A stretch of 43,517 nucleotides of DNA from Nocardioides guangzhouensis (lineage in GTDB: Bacteria; Actinomycetota; Actinomycetes; Propionibacteriales; Nocardioidaceae): NCBI RefSeq assembly GCF_004519545.1, contig NZ_SDKM01000039.1, positions 1 through 43,517 on the forward strand, given 5' to 3'. Shown piece after piece: positions 8,092 through 16,515 of the stretch. Numbering within the stretch: position 1 is the stretch's first letter; every line of letters starts with the position of its first letter. A model generated the notes under the pieces. That model was given only the letters and a program-made list of their open reading frames with translations. It was not told the origin of the DNA and did not search any database. The position numbers and the translations under genes were made by a program.

Positions 8092-8700
8092 TCACGGTGA
8101 CCCTCCGATCGGTCGCGCCCGGGACCAGCGCACCGCGCCGGTTCGATCAGGCCGGACCAGGATGACGCGACGCTCACAGCGGCGCGCCACGTGCCCTGAG
8201 GTGCTTCCCACGAAGATCGCGTGCAGGGCGCCGCGTGCTCCGGTGCCCATGACGATCGCCTGGGCCTGCACGGTCCGGGCGTAAGCAACGATCGCGGCCG
8301 AGAGGAGCCGCCGGTCGGCATCCGCGACCACGGCGTCGGCGCTCACCCCGGCGGCACGCAGGCACCGCGCTCCCCGCTCCGCGATCTCGCGCGCTTCCTC
8401 CCGGGTCTCGATGAAGAAGAACCCGCCGCGGCACACGTCCCACGGCCGGACATAGAGCACCAGGACCGTCGCTCGCAGCTGCAGCGCGCAGGGAGCAGCC
8501 ACCGGCAGCGCGGCCTGCGCCACCGGGCTGCCGTTGTAGGGCACCAGCACGATGTCCCGGTCCGCATGTGGCGACCAGGCCTCGCTCGGGGAGACCGGGC
8601 GAGGCTCGGGACCGATCCAGCCGACCGGGCCGATGCGGTTCCGCGGCACCCATACGCCTGCGTGCCGGAGTTCGAGGGGAAGAGCCGCTTGCTCTGCCAT
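8092..8700 (-). CDS. Universal stress protein (UspA-like)
   Basis: 202 residues. The Usp fold begins at DIVLVPYNGSPVAQAALPVA (about residue 48) after a ~45-residue proline-rich N-terminal extension. The C-terminal nucleotide-binding region is GTGARGALHAIFVGSTS followed by RRVILVRPD. The canonical G-2X-G-9X-G(S/T) becomes G-2X-A-9X-GS, so ATP binding may be weakened. The start is chosen at the ATG preceded by GAGG at 8 nt. It lies 123 bp downstream of ktrA on the same strand, which fits a role in osmotic or energy stress together with K+ uptake. Confidence 0.85.
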   Translation of the reverse strand: MAEQAALPLELRHAGVWVPRNRIGPVGWIGPEPRPVSPSEAWSPHADRDIVLVPYNGSPVAQAALPVAAPCALQLRATVLVLYVRPWDVCRGGFFFIETREEAREIAERGARCLRAAGVSADAVVADADRRLLSAAIVAYARTVQAQAIVMGTGARGALHAIFVGSTSGHVARRCERRVILVRPDRTGAVRWSRARPIGGSP

Positions 8701-8823
8701 GGTGGCATCCTCGGGGTCGACGTTCGATGTTGCCGACCAGCCTTCCCGGCGCTCCACGGCCCACGGTACGCCGCCGCGGGCGGCACGGCCAGGCCTGACG
8801 AGGCCTCCGCGGCCCGGAGGTCG

Positions 8824-9495
8824 TCAGGTGAGCTCGCTGAACCGCTCCACCTTGTCCTGGGGCCCGGAGACGATGATCAGGTCGTCGGGTTGGACGACGG
8901 TCTCGGGGGTGGCGTGGGTGAAGTCCTGGCCGGTGCGTTTGACGCCGACGATGGTGATGCCGTACTTCGAGCGGGGCCTGGAGTCGCCGAGCGGGAGGCC
9001 GTGCAGGCTGGAGGGGGGCTTGGTCTTGACGATGGCGAAGCCGTCGTCGAACTCGATGTAGTCCAGCATCCGCCCGCGGACCAGGTGAGCGACGCGCTTG
9101 CCCATGTCGTGCTCGGGACGAACGACGTGATGCACACCGATCTGGGCGAGGATGCGGGCGTGGGACTCGCTGACGGCCTTGGCCCAGATGTTCGGCACGC
9201 CGAGCTTGAGCAGGACCGAGGCGGACAGGATGCTGGACTCCAGGTCGGTGCCGATGCCGATGACCGCGCGGTCGAACTCGTGCACCGAGAGCTGTCGCAT
9301 CGCCTCCTCGTCGGTGGTGTCCGCTTCGACGACGTGGGTGAGCCGCCCGGCCAGGGACTGCACGACCTTGTGGTCGCCGTCGATGCCGAGCACCTCGACG
9401 CCTTCGGCGACGAGCTCGAGGGCCAGGGACTTGCCGAACCGGCCGAGGCCGATGACGGCGACCGGGGAGCTGGACAGCTGGATCTGCCGGGCCAT
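8824..9495 (-). CDS. ktrA: KtrA/TrkA-type K+ uptake regulatory subunit
   Basis: About 223 residues. The N-terminal RCK domain has a Rossmann NAD/ATP-binding motif (AVIGLGRFGKSLALELVAEG, then LGIDGD as the acidic end of strand 2). A TrkA_C domain from about residue 140 (FAIVKTKPPSSLHGLPLGDS ... DDLIIVSGPQDK) is the region that binds c-di-AMP in many KtrA/TrkA proteins. It forms a ring gating KtrB. The gene starts 7 nt after the ktrB stop. An in-frame TTG at 9510, overlapping ktrB, has a better-spaced AAGGCAGG; using it would give MARQI-MARQI, a small tandem duplication at the very N-terminus. Confidence 0.9.
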   Translation of the reverse strand: MARQIQLSSSPVAVIGLGRFGKSLALELVAEGVEVLGIDGDHKVVQSLAGRLTHVVEADTTDEEAMRQLSVHEFDRAVIGIGTDLESSILSASVLLKLGVPNIWAKAVSESHARILAQIGVHHVVRPEHDMGKRVAHLVRGRMLDYIEFDDGFAIVKTKPPSSLHGLPLGDSRPRSKYGITIVGVKRTGQDFTHATPETVVQPDDLIIVSGPQDKVERFSELT

Positions 9496-9502
9496 GATCT
9501 GT

Positions 9503-10861
9503 CTAGCCAATGAGGGGCCTGCCTTCCGGGAGGGTGTAGCGGCGCTGCCGCTCGCGCAGGGCGAGCGCGGACACGAGGGTGATCGGGCCGAGCCGCCCGA
9601 CGAACATGAGCACCACGAGGAGGACCTGGCCACTCACCGGCAGGCCGGGGGTGATGCCGGTGGACAGGCCCACGGTCCCGAACGCGGAGACGGTCTCGAA
9701 CAGGACGTCGCGCAGTGCGAGACCGGTGACCTCGAGCAGCACCAGGGTGGCGGACATGACCAGCCCGATCGAGAGCAGGGCGACGGTGAGCGCCTGCCGC
9801 TGCACGCGTTCGCCGACCCGACGGTCGCCGGCGTTCACGTGGCGCTCGCCGCGCACCTCGCTGGAGATGACGAAGAACAGCAGGATGAACGTGGTGACCT
9901 TGATGCCGCCGGCAGTGCCCGCGGAGCCGCCGCCGATGAACATGAGCACGACGGTGGCCAGCAGGGTGCTCTCCTCCATCTGCCCGTAGTCGACGGAGTT
10001 GAACCCGGCAGTGCGGGGCATGACGGCCTGGAAGAACCCGGCCAGCACGCGCCCGGGCGGGTCCAGGGCGCCGAGGGTGCCCGGGTTGTTCCACTCCAGT
10101 CCGGTCACGACCAGGACGGCGATGGCCAGCAGTCCGAAGTAGGTGGACACGGTCAGTCGGGTGTGCAGGCTCCATCGGCCGGGGCGGCGTAGGTGTCGTC
10201 GCAGCTCGAACAGCACCGGGAACCCCAGGCCGCCGAAGATGACCGCGGCCGCGATCGGCAGGCAGATCCAGGGGTCGGTGACGAAGCGGGTGAGGCTGTC
10301 GGAGTAGAGCGCGAACCCGGCGTTGTTGAACGCCGAGACCGCGTGGAACACGCCGTGGTAGAGCGCCCGGTCGAACGGTTCGTCGTAGCCGATGAGGAAC
10401 CGTCCGGTCAGCAGTGCCGCGGTCGCGGTCTCGAACACCAGGCTCACCGTGGCGACACCGGTGATGATGCGCCGGATGTCGCCGAGTCCGACGCTCTTGG
10501 TCTCCGCCGCCGCGGTGAGCCGGGTGCGCAGCCCCATCCGGCGCGAGAGCAGCAGGCCGACCAGCGACGCCACGGTCATGATCCCGAAGCCGCCGACCTG
10601 GATCAGGGCAAGGATGACCAGCTGCCCGAACTCGGTCCAGTACGTCGGGGTGTCCACGGTGACCAGGCCAGTGACGCACACCGCGCTGGTGGCGGTGAAC
10701 AAGGCCGTCTCGGGGGGCGCACCGCCGGCGCCGGTGCGTGACACCGGGAGCATCAGCAGCACCGTCCCGAGTAACACAGCCGTGCCGAAGGCGAGCACGA
10801 TCACCTGGGCCGGGTGACGCAGCAGCGGACGCGACGCCGTCCCGCTCGGTCGTACCCGCAC
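9503..10861 (-). CDS. ktrB: KtrB/TrkH-type K+ channel subunit
   Basis: About 452 residues, the usual KtrB length, with eight membrane helices and four P-loops. Filter-like segments are TSAVCVTGLVTVD, SAFNNAGFALYSD, GGSAGTAGGIKVTTF and SAFGTVGLSTGITP, each keeping the selectivity glycine. It mediates Na+-assisted K+ uptake with KtrA. The frame is open to 11284, but homology starts at LRHPAQVIVLAFG. I choose the GTG at 10861 because AAGGTGG lies 7 nt upstream; GTG 10867 and ATG 10928 are alternatives. A promoter and a conserved box lie about 260 nt upstream (11096-11133), giving a long leader. Operon: ktrB-ktrA, possibly with the stress-protein gene. Confidence 0.9.
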   Translation of the reverse strand: MRVRPSGTASRPLLRHPAQVIVLAFGTAVLLGTVLLMLPVSRTGAGGAPPETALFTATSAVCVTGLVTVDTPTYWTEFGQLVILALIQVGGFGIMTVASLVGLLLSRRMGLRTRLTAAAETKSVGLGDIRRIITGVATVSLVFETATAALLTGRFLIGYDEPFDRALYHGVFHAVSAFNNAGFALYSDSLTRFVTDPWICLPIAAAVIFGGLGFPVLFELRRHLRRPGRWSLHTRLTVSTYFGLLAIAVLVVTGLEWNNPGTLGALDPPGRVLAGFFQAVMPRTAGFNSVDYGQMEESTLLATVVLMFIGGGSAGTAGGIKVTTFILLFFVISSEVRGERHVNAGDRRVGERVQRQALTVALLSIGLVMSATLVLLEVTGLALRDVLFETVSAFGTVGLSTGITPGLPVSGQVLLVVLMFVGRLGPITLVSALALRERQRRYTLPEGRPLIG

Positions 10862-11095
10862 GGTCACCCCACCTTGCCGGCCGGCGGACACCAGGAGGAC
10901 CCGCTCAGCGACCTCGGGGTCGGCCATCGTCCTGCTGTGCCGACATGCCGTGACCCCGCGCTTGCGCCGAGGAGGCACCGTCGCGTCGGCCTCACTGGCC
11001 GGGCCAGCGCTTCGCCGCGAAAGCCGTACTCCTGCGGCGGCCGGTGTAGATCGACAGGCATCGAGAGGGGTTCCTTGGGGGTCGGCGATCTGACC

Positions 11096-11133
11096 GCCGA
11101 CCAGACTTCCCGGCACACCAATCACCAACCGTA
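11096..11133 (-). promoter_or_regulatory. Promoter plus conserved +1 box, copy 1 (ktrBA leader)
   Basis: On the minus strand the -10 hexamer TACGGT (11133-11128) is followed after 8 nt by a 24-nt box at 11119-11096 that starts GGTGTGCCGGGAAG and ends TCTGGTCGGC. A short hairpin CCGG-GAAGT-CTGG can form inside it. The same box at the same distance from a TANNNT -10 occurs at 11621-11644 and 11869-11892. The spacing places the box at the 5' end of the RNA. The leader to the ktrB GTG is about 260 nt, with two more GC-rich stems (GATCGCCGACCCCC, then AACCCCTCTCGATGCC), the latter resembling the equivalent part of copy 2. Confidence 0.6.
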
Positions 11134-11225
11134 CCCCGCATCGCCCCGGCGTGTTCGTGTCCGACGCCCGGGCACGTAGCCTGCGGTGCGTGGACTCCAC
11201 TCCCGACAGGCAGCAAGATGGCGCG

Positions 11226-11513
11226 GTGTCCCGAATCAGAGCAGCGGCTTGGCTCACGCCCGTCGTGGGCATGGTGCTGGCCATCGTCGTGTACCGCGAC
11301 GCCTACTCGGCTGAGGCCGGTCGCTACGCCGGCGACGAGCCGGCACTCGCGGGACTGTGGGTAGCCTTCCCCTTCGTCCTCCTGGCCCTGGTGCAAGCCA
11401 GCTGCGCAGTGGGTGCGTCCGTATCGAAGACCACCCAAGCCCGCGCCGCTTGGACTTCCGCGGCTATCGCTACCACCGCGACTGGCCTACTTGCCGCGTT
11501 CCTCGTCGTCTGA
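11226..11513 (+). CDS. Small three-helix membrane protein, unknown
   Basis: 95 residues from the GTG at 11226 (the frame is open to 11151). Three hydrophobic segments are visible: AAAWLTPVVGMVLAIVVY, GLWVAFPFVLLALVQASCAV, and AAIATTATGLLAAFLVV at the C-terminus. The loops are short and there is no signal peptidase site. I do not recognise a family. It is divergent from ktrBA, and its 5' region overlaps the copy 1 promoter area. Start choice is weakly supported (AGGCAGCAAGATGG about 8 nt upstream). Confidence 0.5.
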   Translation: MSRIRAAAWLTPVVGMVLAIVVYRDAYSAEAGRYAGDEPALAGLWVAFPFVLLALVQASCAVGASVSKTTQARAAWTSAAIATTATGLLAAFLVV

Positions 11514-11607
11514 GGCATCACCACCGACCTTCCGGACGTACCGCTCCCTCAGCCCTGCCCCTACCGAGGCACGTAGTCGGCGCGGCGGGTCGGGGTTGGG
11601 CGCGGGG

Positions 11608-11644
11608 TACAGTCGTGATGGGTGTGCCGGGAAGCCTGGTCGGC
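11608..11644 (+). promoter_or_regulatory. Promoter plus conserved +1 box, copy 2
   Basis: The -10 TACAGT (11608-11613) is followed after 7 nt by the 24-nt box (11621-11644), identical to copies 1 and 3 except for one C/T change (GAAGCCTGG). Downstream is GAGGGGACTCATCGCCGATGCC-like leader sequence. The ATG of a 46-codon ORF lies 34 nt past the box. No -35 resembling TTGACA is present in any copy. Confidence 0.6.
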
Positions 11645-11678
11645 GTCTTCTTGCCGAGCGCGAGGGGACTCATCGCCG

Positions 11679-11819
11679 ATGCCGCACCGTTTTCTGGGGG
11701 AGCTGTTTCTCCGGCTCCGTTGTGTTCTGGCGCGGGCAACGTCACCCGAGGCGATCCTGCGCCGCAAGGCGCACCATCGGCGGCGGGGCTTCGGGCTGAA
11801 TCGCTTCGACCGGTTCTGA
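11679..11819 (+). CDS. 46-residue basic peptide behind box copy 2
   Basis: ATG at 11679, TGA at 11817-11819. The product begins MPHRFLGELFLRLRCVLAR and ends HHRRRGFGLNRFDRF; it is rich in Arg and His, with an amphipathic N-terminal helix and no membrane segment. GAGGGGA lies about 12 nt upstream, a plausible though distant ribosome site. It is the only open frame between box copy 2 and box copy 3. Either it is a genuine small protein under the same control as ktrB and nhaA, or the transcript is regulatory. I recognise no family. Confidence 0.4.
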   Translation: MPHRFLGELFLRLRCVLARATSPEAILRRKAHHRRRGFGLNRFDRF

Positions 11820-11855
11820 CCGCACACGGTGGCGCGACGCCCGCACCCGCGTCGG

Positions 11856-11892
11856 TAGGGTGGAAACAGGTGTGCCGGGAAGTCTGGTCGGC
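11856..11892 (+). promoter_or_regulatory. Promoter plus conserved +1 box, copy 3 (nhaA leader)
   Basis: The -10 TAGGGT (11856-11861) is followed after 7 nt by the 24-nt box (11869-11892). The nhaA GTG is 32 nt beyond the box, so the leader is only about 56 nt and most of it is this element plus a GC-rich stem (GTCGCCGGCCCACGACGG) touching the start codon region. Here the element could directly occlude translation initiation. Confidence 0.6.
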
Positions 11893-11924
11893 AAAGTCTT
11901 GTCGCCGGCCCACGACGGAGCCTC

Positions 11925-13250
11925 GTGACCCGCACCGACCGTCCTACCCGTCAGCCCGGCCGCCGCCCGCTGCGCCTGTTCGCACGCGGCTCCTGGCTCG
12001 AGAGCTCGCGGACTGCGGAGATCCTCCGGGCGGAGACCACCGGCGGCGTGCTGCTGATCGTCGCCGCCGTGATCGCGCTGATCTGGGCGAACAGCCCGTG
12101 GCACGACTCCTACTTCGAGCTCCGCGAACTCACGGTCGGCCCGGCCGCGCTGCACCTGGGCCTGACGCTCGGCGCGTGGACTGCCGACGGGCTGCTCGCG
12201 ATCTTCTTCTTCGTCGCCGGTCTGGAGCTCAAGCGCGAGTTCGTGGCCGGCGACCTGCGCGACCCACGCCGGGCGGCACTGCCGGTCGTCGCGGCCCTCT
12301 GCGGGATGCTGGCCCCGGCACTCGTCTTCGTGGCCTGGAACCTCGGCACCGACAACCTCGTCGGCTGGGCGATCCCGACAGCCACCGACATCGCGTTCGC
12401 GCTGGCGATCCTCGCCGTCATCAGCACGCACCTGCCCACGGGACTGCGCACCTTCCTGCTCACGTTGGCGGTCGTCGATGACCTGCTGGCCATCACGATC
12501 ATCGCGGTCTTCTACACCGACCACCTGAACCTGCCCTACCTGCTGCTGGCGATGATCCCGATCGCAGCCTTCGGCGGCCTCGTCCAGCACCGTATCCACC
12601 ACGTCTGGCTGTTGCTGCCGCTCGCGGCGGTGGCCTGGATGCTGGTGCACGAGTCGGGTGTGCACGCGACGGTCGTCGGGGTGCTGCTCGCCTTCACCGT
12701 GCCCGTACGCCGCTCGGACGGTCACACGGGTCGGGGTCTGGCCGAGCACCTCGAGCACCTCGTCCGCCCGGTCTCGGCCGGCGTCGCCGTCCCGCTGTTC
12801 GCCTTCTTCGCCGCCGGCGTGTACGTCGGCGGACTCCGCGGGCTGCAGCGGTCGCTGACCGATCCGATCGCGCTGGGCATCATCGGTGGCCTGGTCCTCG
12901 GCAAGACGATCGGCATCCTTGGCTCGAGCTGGCTGCTGTCCAAGTTCACCCGCGCCGACCTCGACGAGGAACTGGCGTGGATCGACGTCGCCGGCATGGC
13001 GATGCTGGCCGGAATCGGCTTCACCGTCTCCCTGCTCATCGGCGACCTCGCCTTCGGTAGCGGAAGCACAGCCGACGACCAAGCCAAGGTCGGGGTCCTC
13101 CTCGGCTCGCTCTGCGCGACGGCGTTCGCCACGATCGTGCTGCGAGCCCGCAACCGGGTCTATCGGCGTATCTGCCTGGAGGAGGCGCGCGACTCCGACG
13201 CAGACGGCATCCCGGACGTGTACGAGCAGGACGCGGAAGACTCGGCCTGA
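11925..13250 (+). CDS. nhaA: Na+/H+ antiporter NhaA
   Basis: 441 residues with about 12 membrane helices. The NhaA hallmarks are present: TADGLLAIFFFVAGLELKRE early, TDIAFALAILAV, and the ion-binding aspartate pair in LTLAVVDDLLAI (about residues 183-184). It exports Na+/Li+ in exchange for protons. The start is GTG at 11925. The C-terminus after the last helix is unusual: DSDADGIPDVYEQD, a DxDxDG-type calcium-loop pattern that is not part of the NhaA core. It stands alone, preceded by the conserved +1 box (copy 3), which it shares with the K+ uptake operon transcribed the other way. No strong ribosome site is visible in the short leader. Confidence 0.93.
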   Translation: MTRTDRPTRQPGRRPLRLFARGSWLESSRTAEILRAETTGGVLLIVAAVIALIWANSPWHDSYFELRELTVGPAALHLGLTLGAWTADGLLAIFFFVAGLELKREFVAGDLRDPRRAALPVVAALCGMLAPALVFVAWNLGTDNLVGWAIPTATDIAFALAILAVISTHLPTGLRTFLLTLAVVDDLLAITIIAVFYTDHLNLPYLLLAMIPIAAFGGLVQHRIHHVWLLLPLAAVAWMLVHESGVHATVVGVLLAFTVPVRRSDGHTGRGLAEHLEHLVRPVSAGVAVPLFAFFAAGVYVGGLRGLQRSLTDPIALGIIGGLVLGKTIGILGSSWLLSKFTRADLDEELAWIDVAGMAMLAGIGFTVSLLIGDLAFGSGSTADDQAKVGVLLGSLCATAFATIVLRARNRVYRRICLEEARDSDADGIPDVYEQDAEDSA

Positions 13251-13684
13251 AGCGAGTCAGGGCTGTGTCGGGTCGGCTGATCGATCTGTGCCGAGGCAGG
13301 ACGTCGACGCACCGACGCGAACGGAAGCACGTTACGCCCGATTCTCGCCCTCACAGCCGATACACAGCCCGCCAGGACCACCCTCGCCGGCGTCGCCCCA
13401 GGATGGCTCGCTACCGTTCGCCCATCAACGGAATGGCGACGAGCGCCAGCAGCAATGGTGCCGACCTGCGTGATCCTGTGCGTCAGCGCACAGTGTGCGG
13501 TCCCGCATCGAATCGGGGATACGATGTCGACGTCGAAGGTCTGACCCAGGCACTCGGGACGGCCGGGGGTGGGTTGGCGCCCGCGGGCCACGACGGAGCA
13601 CGCACGTTGCCGCGCCGACGCGCTGACTGGTTCGTGTTCCGTGACATGGCTGGTCGCCTTTCGATCTCCTGCGCAGGAGGTGCC
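13251..13684. other. Intergenic before the SARP regulator
   Basis: 434 bp with an open frame but no domain character or ribosome site before 13685. No repeat recognised apart from the hairpin at its end. Confidence 0.45.
13666..13679 (+). promoter_or_regulatory. Hairpin enclosing the SARP ribosome site
   Basis: CTCCT-GCGC-AGGAG is a perfect 14-nt palindrome. The 3' arm plus the next G is the Shine-Dalgarno AGGAGG, 4 nt before the ATG at 13685. Folding would hide the ribosome site, so it may tune translation (inference). Confidence 0.4.
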
Positions 13685-16492
13685 ATGGCTGTTGTGGTCT
13701 CGGTGCTCGGTGGTTTCGAGGTCGTCGTTGACGGCACCCCGGTGCCTGCCGCGTCGTGGCGCCGCCGGCATGCGGCCAGGCTCGTCAAGTTCCTTGCCCT
13801 TGCGGAGGGCCATCGCCGGCACCGGGAACAAGTGCTGGAGGCCCTGTGGCCGGAGCTGCCTCCCGATGCGGCGGTGCGACAGCTGCACAAGGCGGCTCAC
13901 TACGCGAGGGGCGCTATCGGGGTACCCGGAGCGGTGGCCCTGTCCTCCGATCTCGTCTCGCTGCTGCCGTCAGCCGACCTCACCGTCGACCTCGAGGCCT
14001 TCGACGTTGCCGCTGCCAGCGCCGAGTCCGCGCAGCGGCGGCTGGCCGGTGCGCATCGAGGAGACGAGGTGCTCGCCGACGAGGCGCGCCGGCTCGCGGA
14101 GCGCGCGGCGGCGCTCTATCCAGGTGATGTACTGCCCGAAGATCCCTACGAGACGTGGGCGGACGCCGCTCGGGGATCGCGCCGCCTGCAGTACCTACGC
14201 CTGCTGCGCCAGGCCGACCGCTGGGAAGACCTGGTTCGGGAGGACCCCACGAACGAGGAGGCGCACGTTCGCGTCGCACACCGGCTGGCGACACGAGGAG
14301 ACCGCGCGGGCGCCTTGCGACAGCTCGACGTGCTCGCCGAGGTGCTGCGCGACGAGCTCGGGACCGTGCCGGGAGACACTGCCGCGACCCTCAGGACCAC
14401 CGTGCTTGCGCTTCCGGCGGCCGATGGCGCGGAGACAACGTTGCTCCGGGGCCGTCCCCCCTCACCGGTGCCGGAGATGTCGTCACCCATTCTCGGGCGG
14501 GTCGCCGAGCTCCAACAGGTGTCCGCGCTGCTGGACCAGTCACGCATCCTGACGATCGTGGGCCCGGGTGGGGTGGGCAAGACCACGCTTGCAATCGAGG
14601 CGGCGCACCGCCGGAGCGCGGCACGGGCCGCTGAGGCTTGTTTCGTCGACCTGGCCAAGGCGAGCCGAGCCGACGAGGTCCCGGGTCTCGTTGCCACCGA
14701 GCTCGGGATGCAGCTCGCCGGCTCGGATCCGCTTCAGATGCTGCGGGAGGCCATGCGTGGCCGCCGGATGGTCCTCGTGCTCGACAACTTCGAGCACGTC
14801 ATCGAGGCCGCTGCGCTCGTTCCCGAGATCGCGGCACGGTCGCGCGAGCTCGAGATCGTGTGCACCAGTCGCGCTCGACTCCGCGTCACCAACGAGCAGG
14901 TTCTCGAGGTCCAACCCTTTGCGGTACCCGGAGACGCAGGAGGCGGGTTCGACAACGACGCTGTAGCGCTGTTCGCCCACCATGCCTCCGCCAGCGATCC
15001 GCACTTCGCTCTCGAACCCCATCGCCGCGAGGTGGCCGAGATCTGCCGCCTGGTCGACGGTCTGCCGTTGGCCATCAAGCTCGCTGCCGGACATGTCCGC
15101 ACCCTCCCACCGCCCCTGCTCCGGCAGCGGCTCCGCCAGAGCCTGCGGTCGTCGTTCGGCGGCCCCCGCGAGGCTCCCGAGCGGCAGCGGACCATCCCCG
15201 CGACGATCGACTGGAGCCTGCACCTCCTCGGCGCGCCCGAACGTGAGCTGTTCCGCCGGATGGGCGTGTTCGCGGGTGCAGCCCGGCTCGGAGCAATCGA
15301 GGAGGTGTGCATGCAGCCCGGCCAGGACGTGCTTGCTCCACTGTCGCAACTGGTCGACCAGAGCCTGATCCGACGGGTGGACGCTCACGACCTCGAGCCG
15401 CGGTTCTCGATGCTCGAGCTCATGCGCGAGCGCGCGTGCGAACAGCTGCAAGCCAGCCCCGAGCACGATGACATCAAGAGACGTCACGCGCGGCACGTCG
15501 CCGGATGGCTGGAGCGCATCGAGGAGGACCGCTGGACCACGCTGGCTTCCACCTGGATCTCGATGGTGGTGTCCGAGCTCTCCGAGGTGCGGGCCGCACA
15601 CGCGTGGGCGAGACATTCCGGCGACCTCGTGCTGGCAGCCAGGATCTGCGGATCGTTGGGCACGTTCTGGCACCGGGAGGGCCACCACGCCGAGGCACGG
15701 CGATGGGTCGACGCCAGTCTGGAGCACCTCGACGAGCTCGACTCCGAGCTCGCGGCACGGAACCTGATGTCGGCGGCCTTTCTCTCGTGGAATCTCGACC
15801 CGGTGCGTGCACGCAGCTTCTGGGAGGGTGCGGTGTCGCGCTTCCGGGCCAGCGGCAACGATCGGTACCTGTCGTACTGCCTCGGTCTGACCGCGGGGAC
15901 CTACATCGGCGCCGAACAGTCCTACGAGACGGCCGTCGGGATGTGCTCCGAGGCGATAGCCCTGGGCCGACGCGTCGGCGGTGGACCGCTGGTGGCGCAG
16001 AGCCTCAACGTGCTGGGGGAACTCGCCCGGGTCCACGGCGACGACGACCTGGCGTGCACGGCGTACACCGAGGGGAGAGATCTCGCTCTTGCAGCGGGCG
16101 ACCTGGCGCACGTCTCGGTGTTCCTGGCCAACCTCGCGTACATCGCGGACCACCGTGGCCAGTACGAGCAGTCGCTGCAGCTCGGGCGCGAGGCCCTGTT
16201 GACCTGCTGGGGGCTGGGTCGGCGGATGATGGCGGCATGGACCGTGTCCGAGATCGCCGGCCCCCTCACGGGCCTCGGTCGGCCTGAGCTGGCCGCCCGT
16301 CTGGTGGGCGCCGGCACGAGCGCTCTGGACATCCTCGGCCAGACCCGGCACCTCGGTGACCTGGGCGAGCACGAACGGGTGGTGGCCGCCTTGAGGGCAA
16401 GCCTGGGCGAGGACGCCTACGGGCGCTTCGCCGCCGAGGGTGGCAGGCTCACCCTCGAGGAGGCCGTGCACCTTGCACTGTCGGCCACTTGA
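13685..16492 (+). CDS. AfsR-like SARP/BTAD-NB-ARC-TPR regulator
   Basis: 935 residues. Residues about 1-85 form an OmpR-like winged helix (VLGGFEVVVDG ... HREQVLEALWP). Residues about 90-240 are a BTAD domain (DPYETWADAARGSR ... LRDELGTVPG). An NB-ARC/STAND ATPase has Walker A GPGGVGKTT at about 293, Walker B VLVLDNFEHV near 360 and the GLPLAIKLAAG motif near 460. TPR-like helices follow to the C-terminus. Proteins of this build switch on secondary-metabolite genes after nucleotide-driven oligomerisation. The start is the ATG 4 nt after a full AGGAGG. It is a lone gene, convergent with the methyltransferase at 16516. The target is unknown; no biosynthetic cluster touches it. Confidence 0.9.
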   Translation: MAVVVSVLGGFEVVVDGTPVPAASWRRRHAARLVKFLALAEGHRRHREQVLEALWPELPPDAAVRQLHKAAHYARGAIGVPGAVALSSDLVSLLPSADLTVDLEAFDVAAASAESAQRRLAGAHRGDEVLADEARRLAERAAALYPGDVLPEDPYETWADAARGSRRLQYLRLLRQADRWEDLVREDPTNEEAHVRVAHRLATRGDRAGALRQLDVLAEVLRDELGTVPGDTAATLRTTVLALPAADGAETTLLRGRPPSPVPEMSSPILGRVAELQQVSALLDQSRILTIVGPGGVGKTTLAIEAAHRRSAARAAEACFVDLAKASRADEVPGLVATELGMQLAGSDPLQMLREAMRGRRMVLVLDNFEHVIEAAALVPEIAARSRELEIVCTSRARLRVTNEQVLEVQPFAVPGDAGGGFDNDAVALFAHHASASDPHFALEPHRREVAEICRLVDGLPLAIKLAAGHVRTLPPPLLRQRLRQSLRSSFGGPREAPERQRTIPATIDWSLHLLGAPERELFRRMGVFAGAARLGAIEEVCMQPGQDVLAPLSQLVDQSLIRRVDAHDLEPRFSMLELMRERACEQLQASPEHDDIKRRHARHVAGWLERIEEDRWTTLASTWISMVVSELSEVRAAHAWARHSGDLVLAARICGSLGTFWHREGHHAEARRWVDASLEHLDELDSELAARNLMSAAFLSWNLDPVRARSFWEGAVSRFRASGNDRYLSYCLGLTAGTYIGAEQSYETAVGMCSEAIALGRRVGGGPLVAQSLNVLGELARVHGDDDLACTAYTEGRDLALAAGDLAHVSVFLANLAYIADHRGQYEQSLQLGREALLTCWGLGRRMMAAWTVSEIAGPLTGLGRPELAARLVGAGTSALDILGQTRHLGDLGEHERVVAALRASLGEDAYGRFAAEGGRLTLEEAVHLALSAT

Positions 16493-16515
16493 ACACGAAC
16501 TACCGCTCGGCGCGG

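Noticed and set aside
8877..10679. 600-residue minus-strand frame
   Set aside because: Arg/Pro/Ser-rich shadow of ktrB and ktrA in another frame.
11151..11225. Upstream extension of the small membrane protein to 11151
   Set aside because: The added residues are not conserved-looking and include no ribosome site; the box promoter of the divergent operon occupies this DNA.
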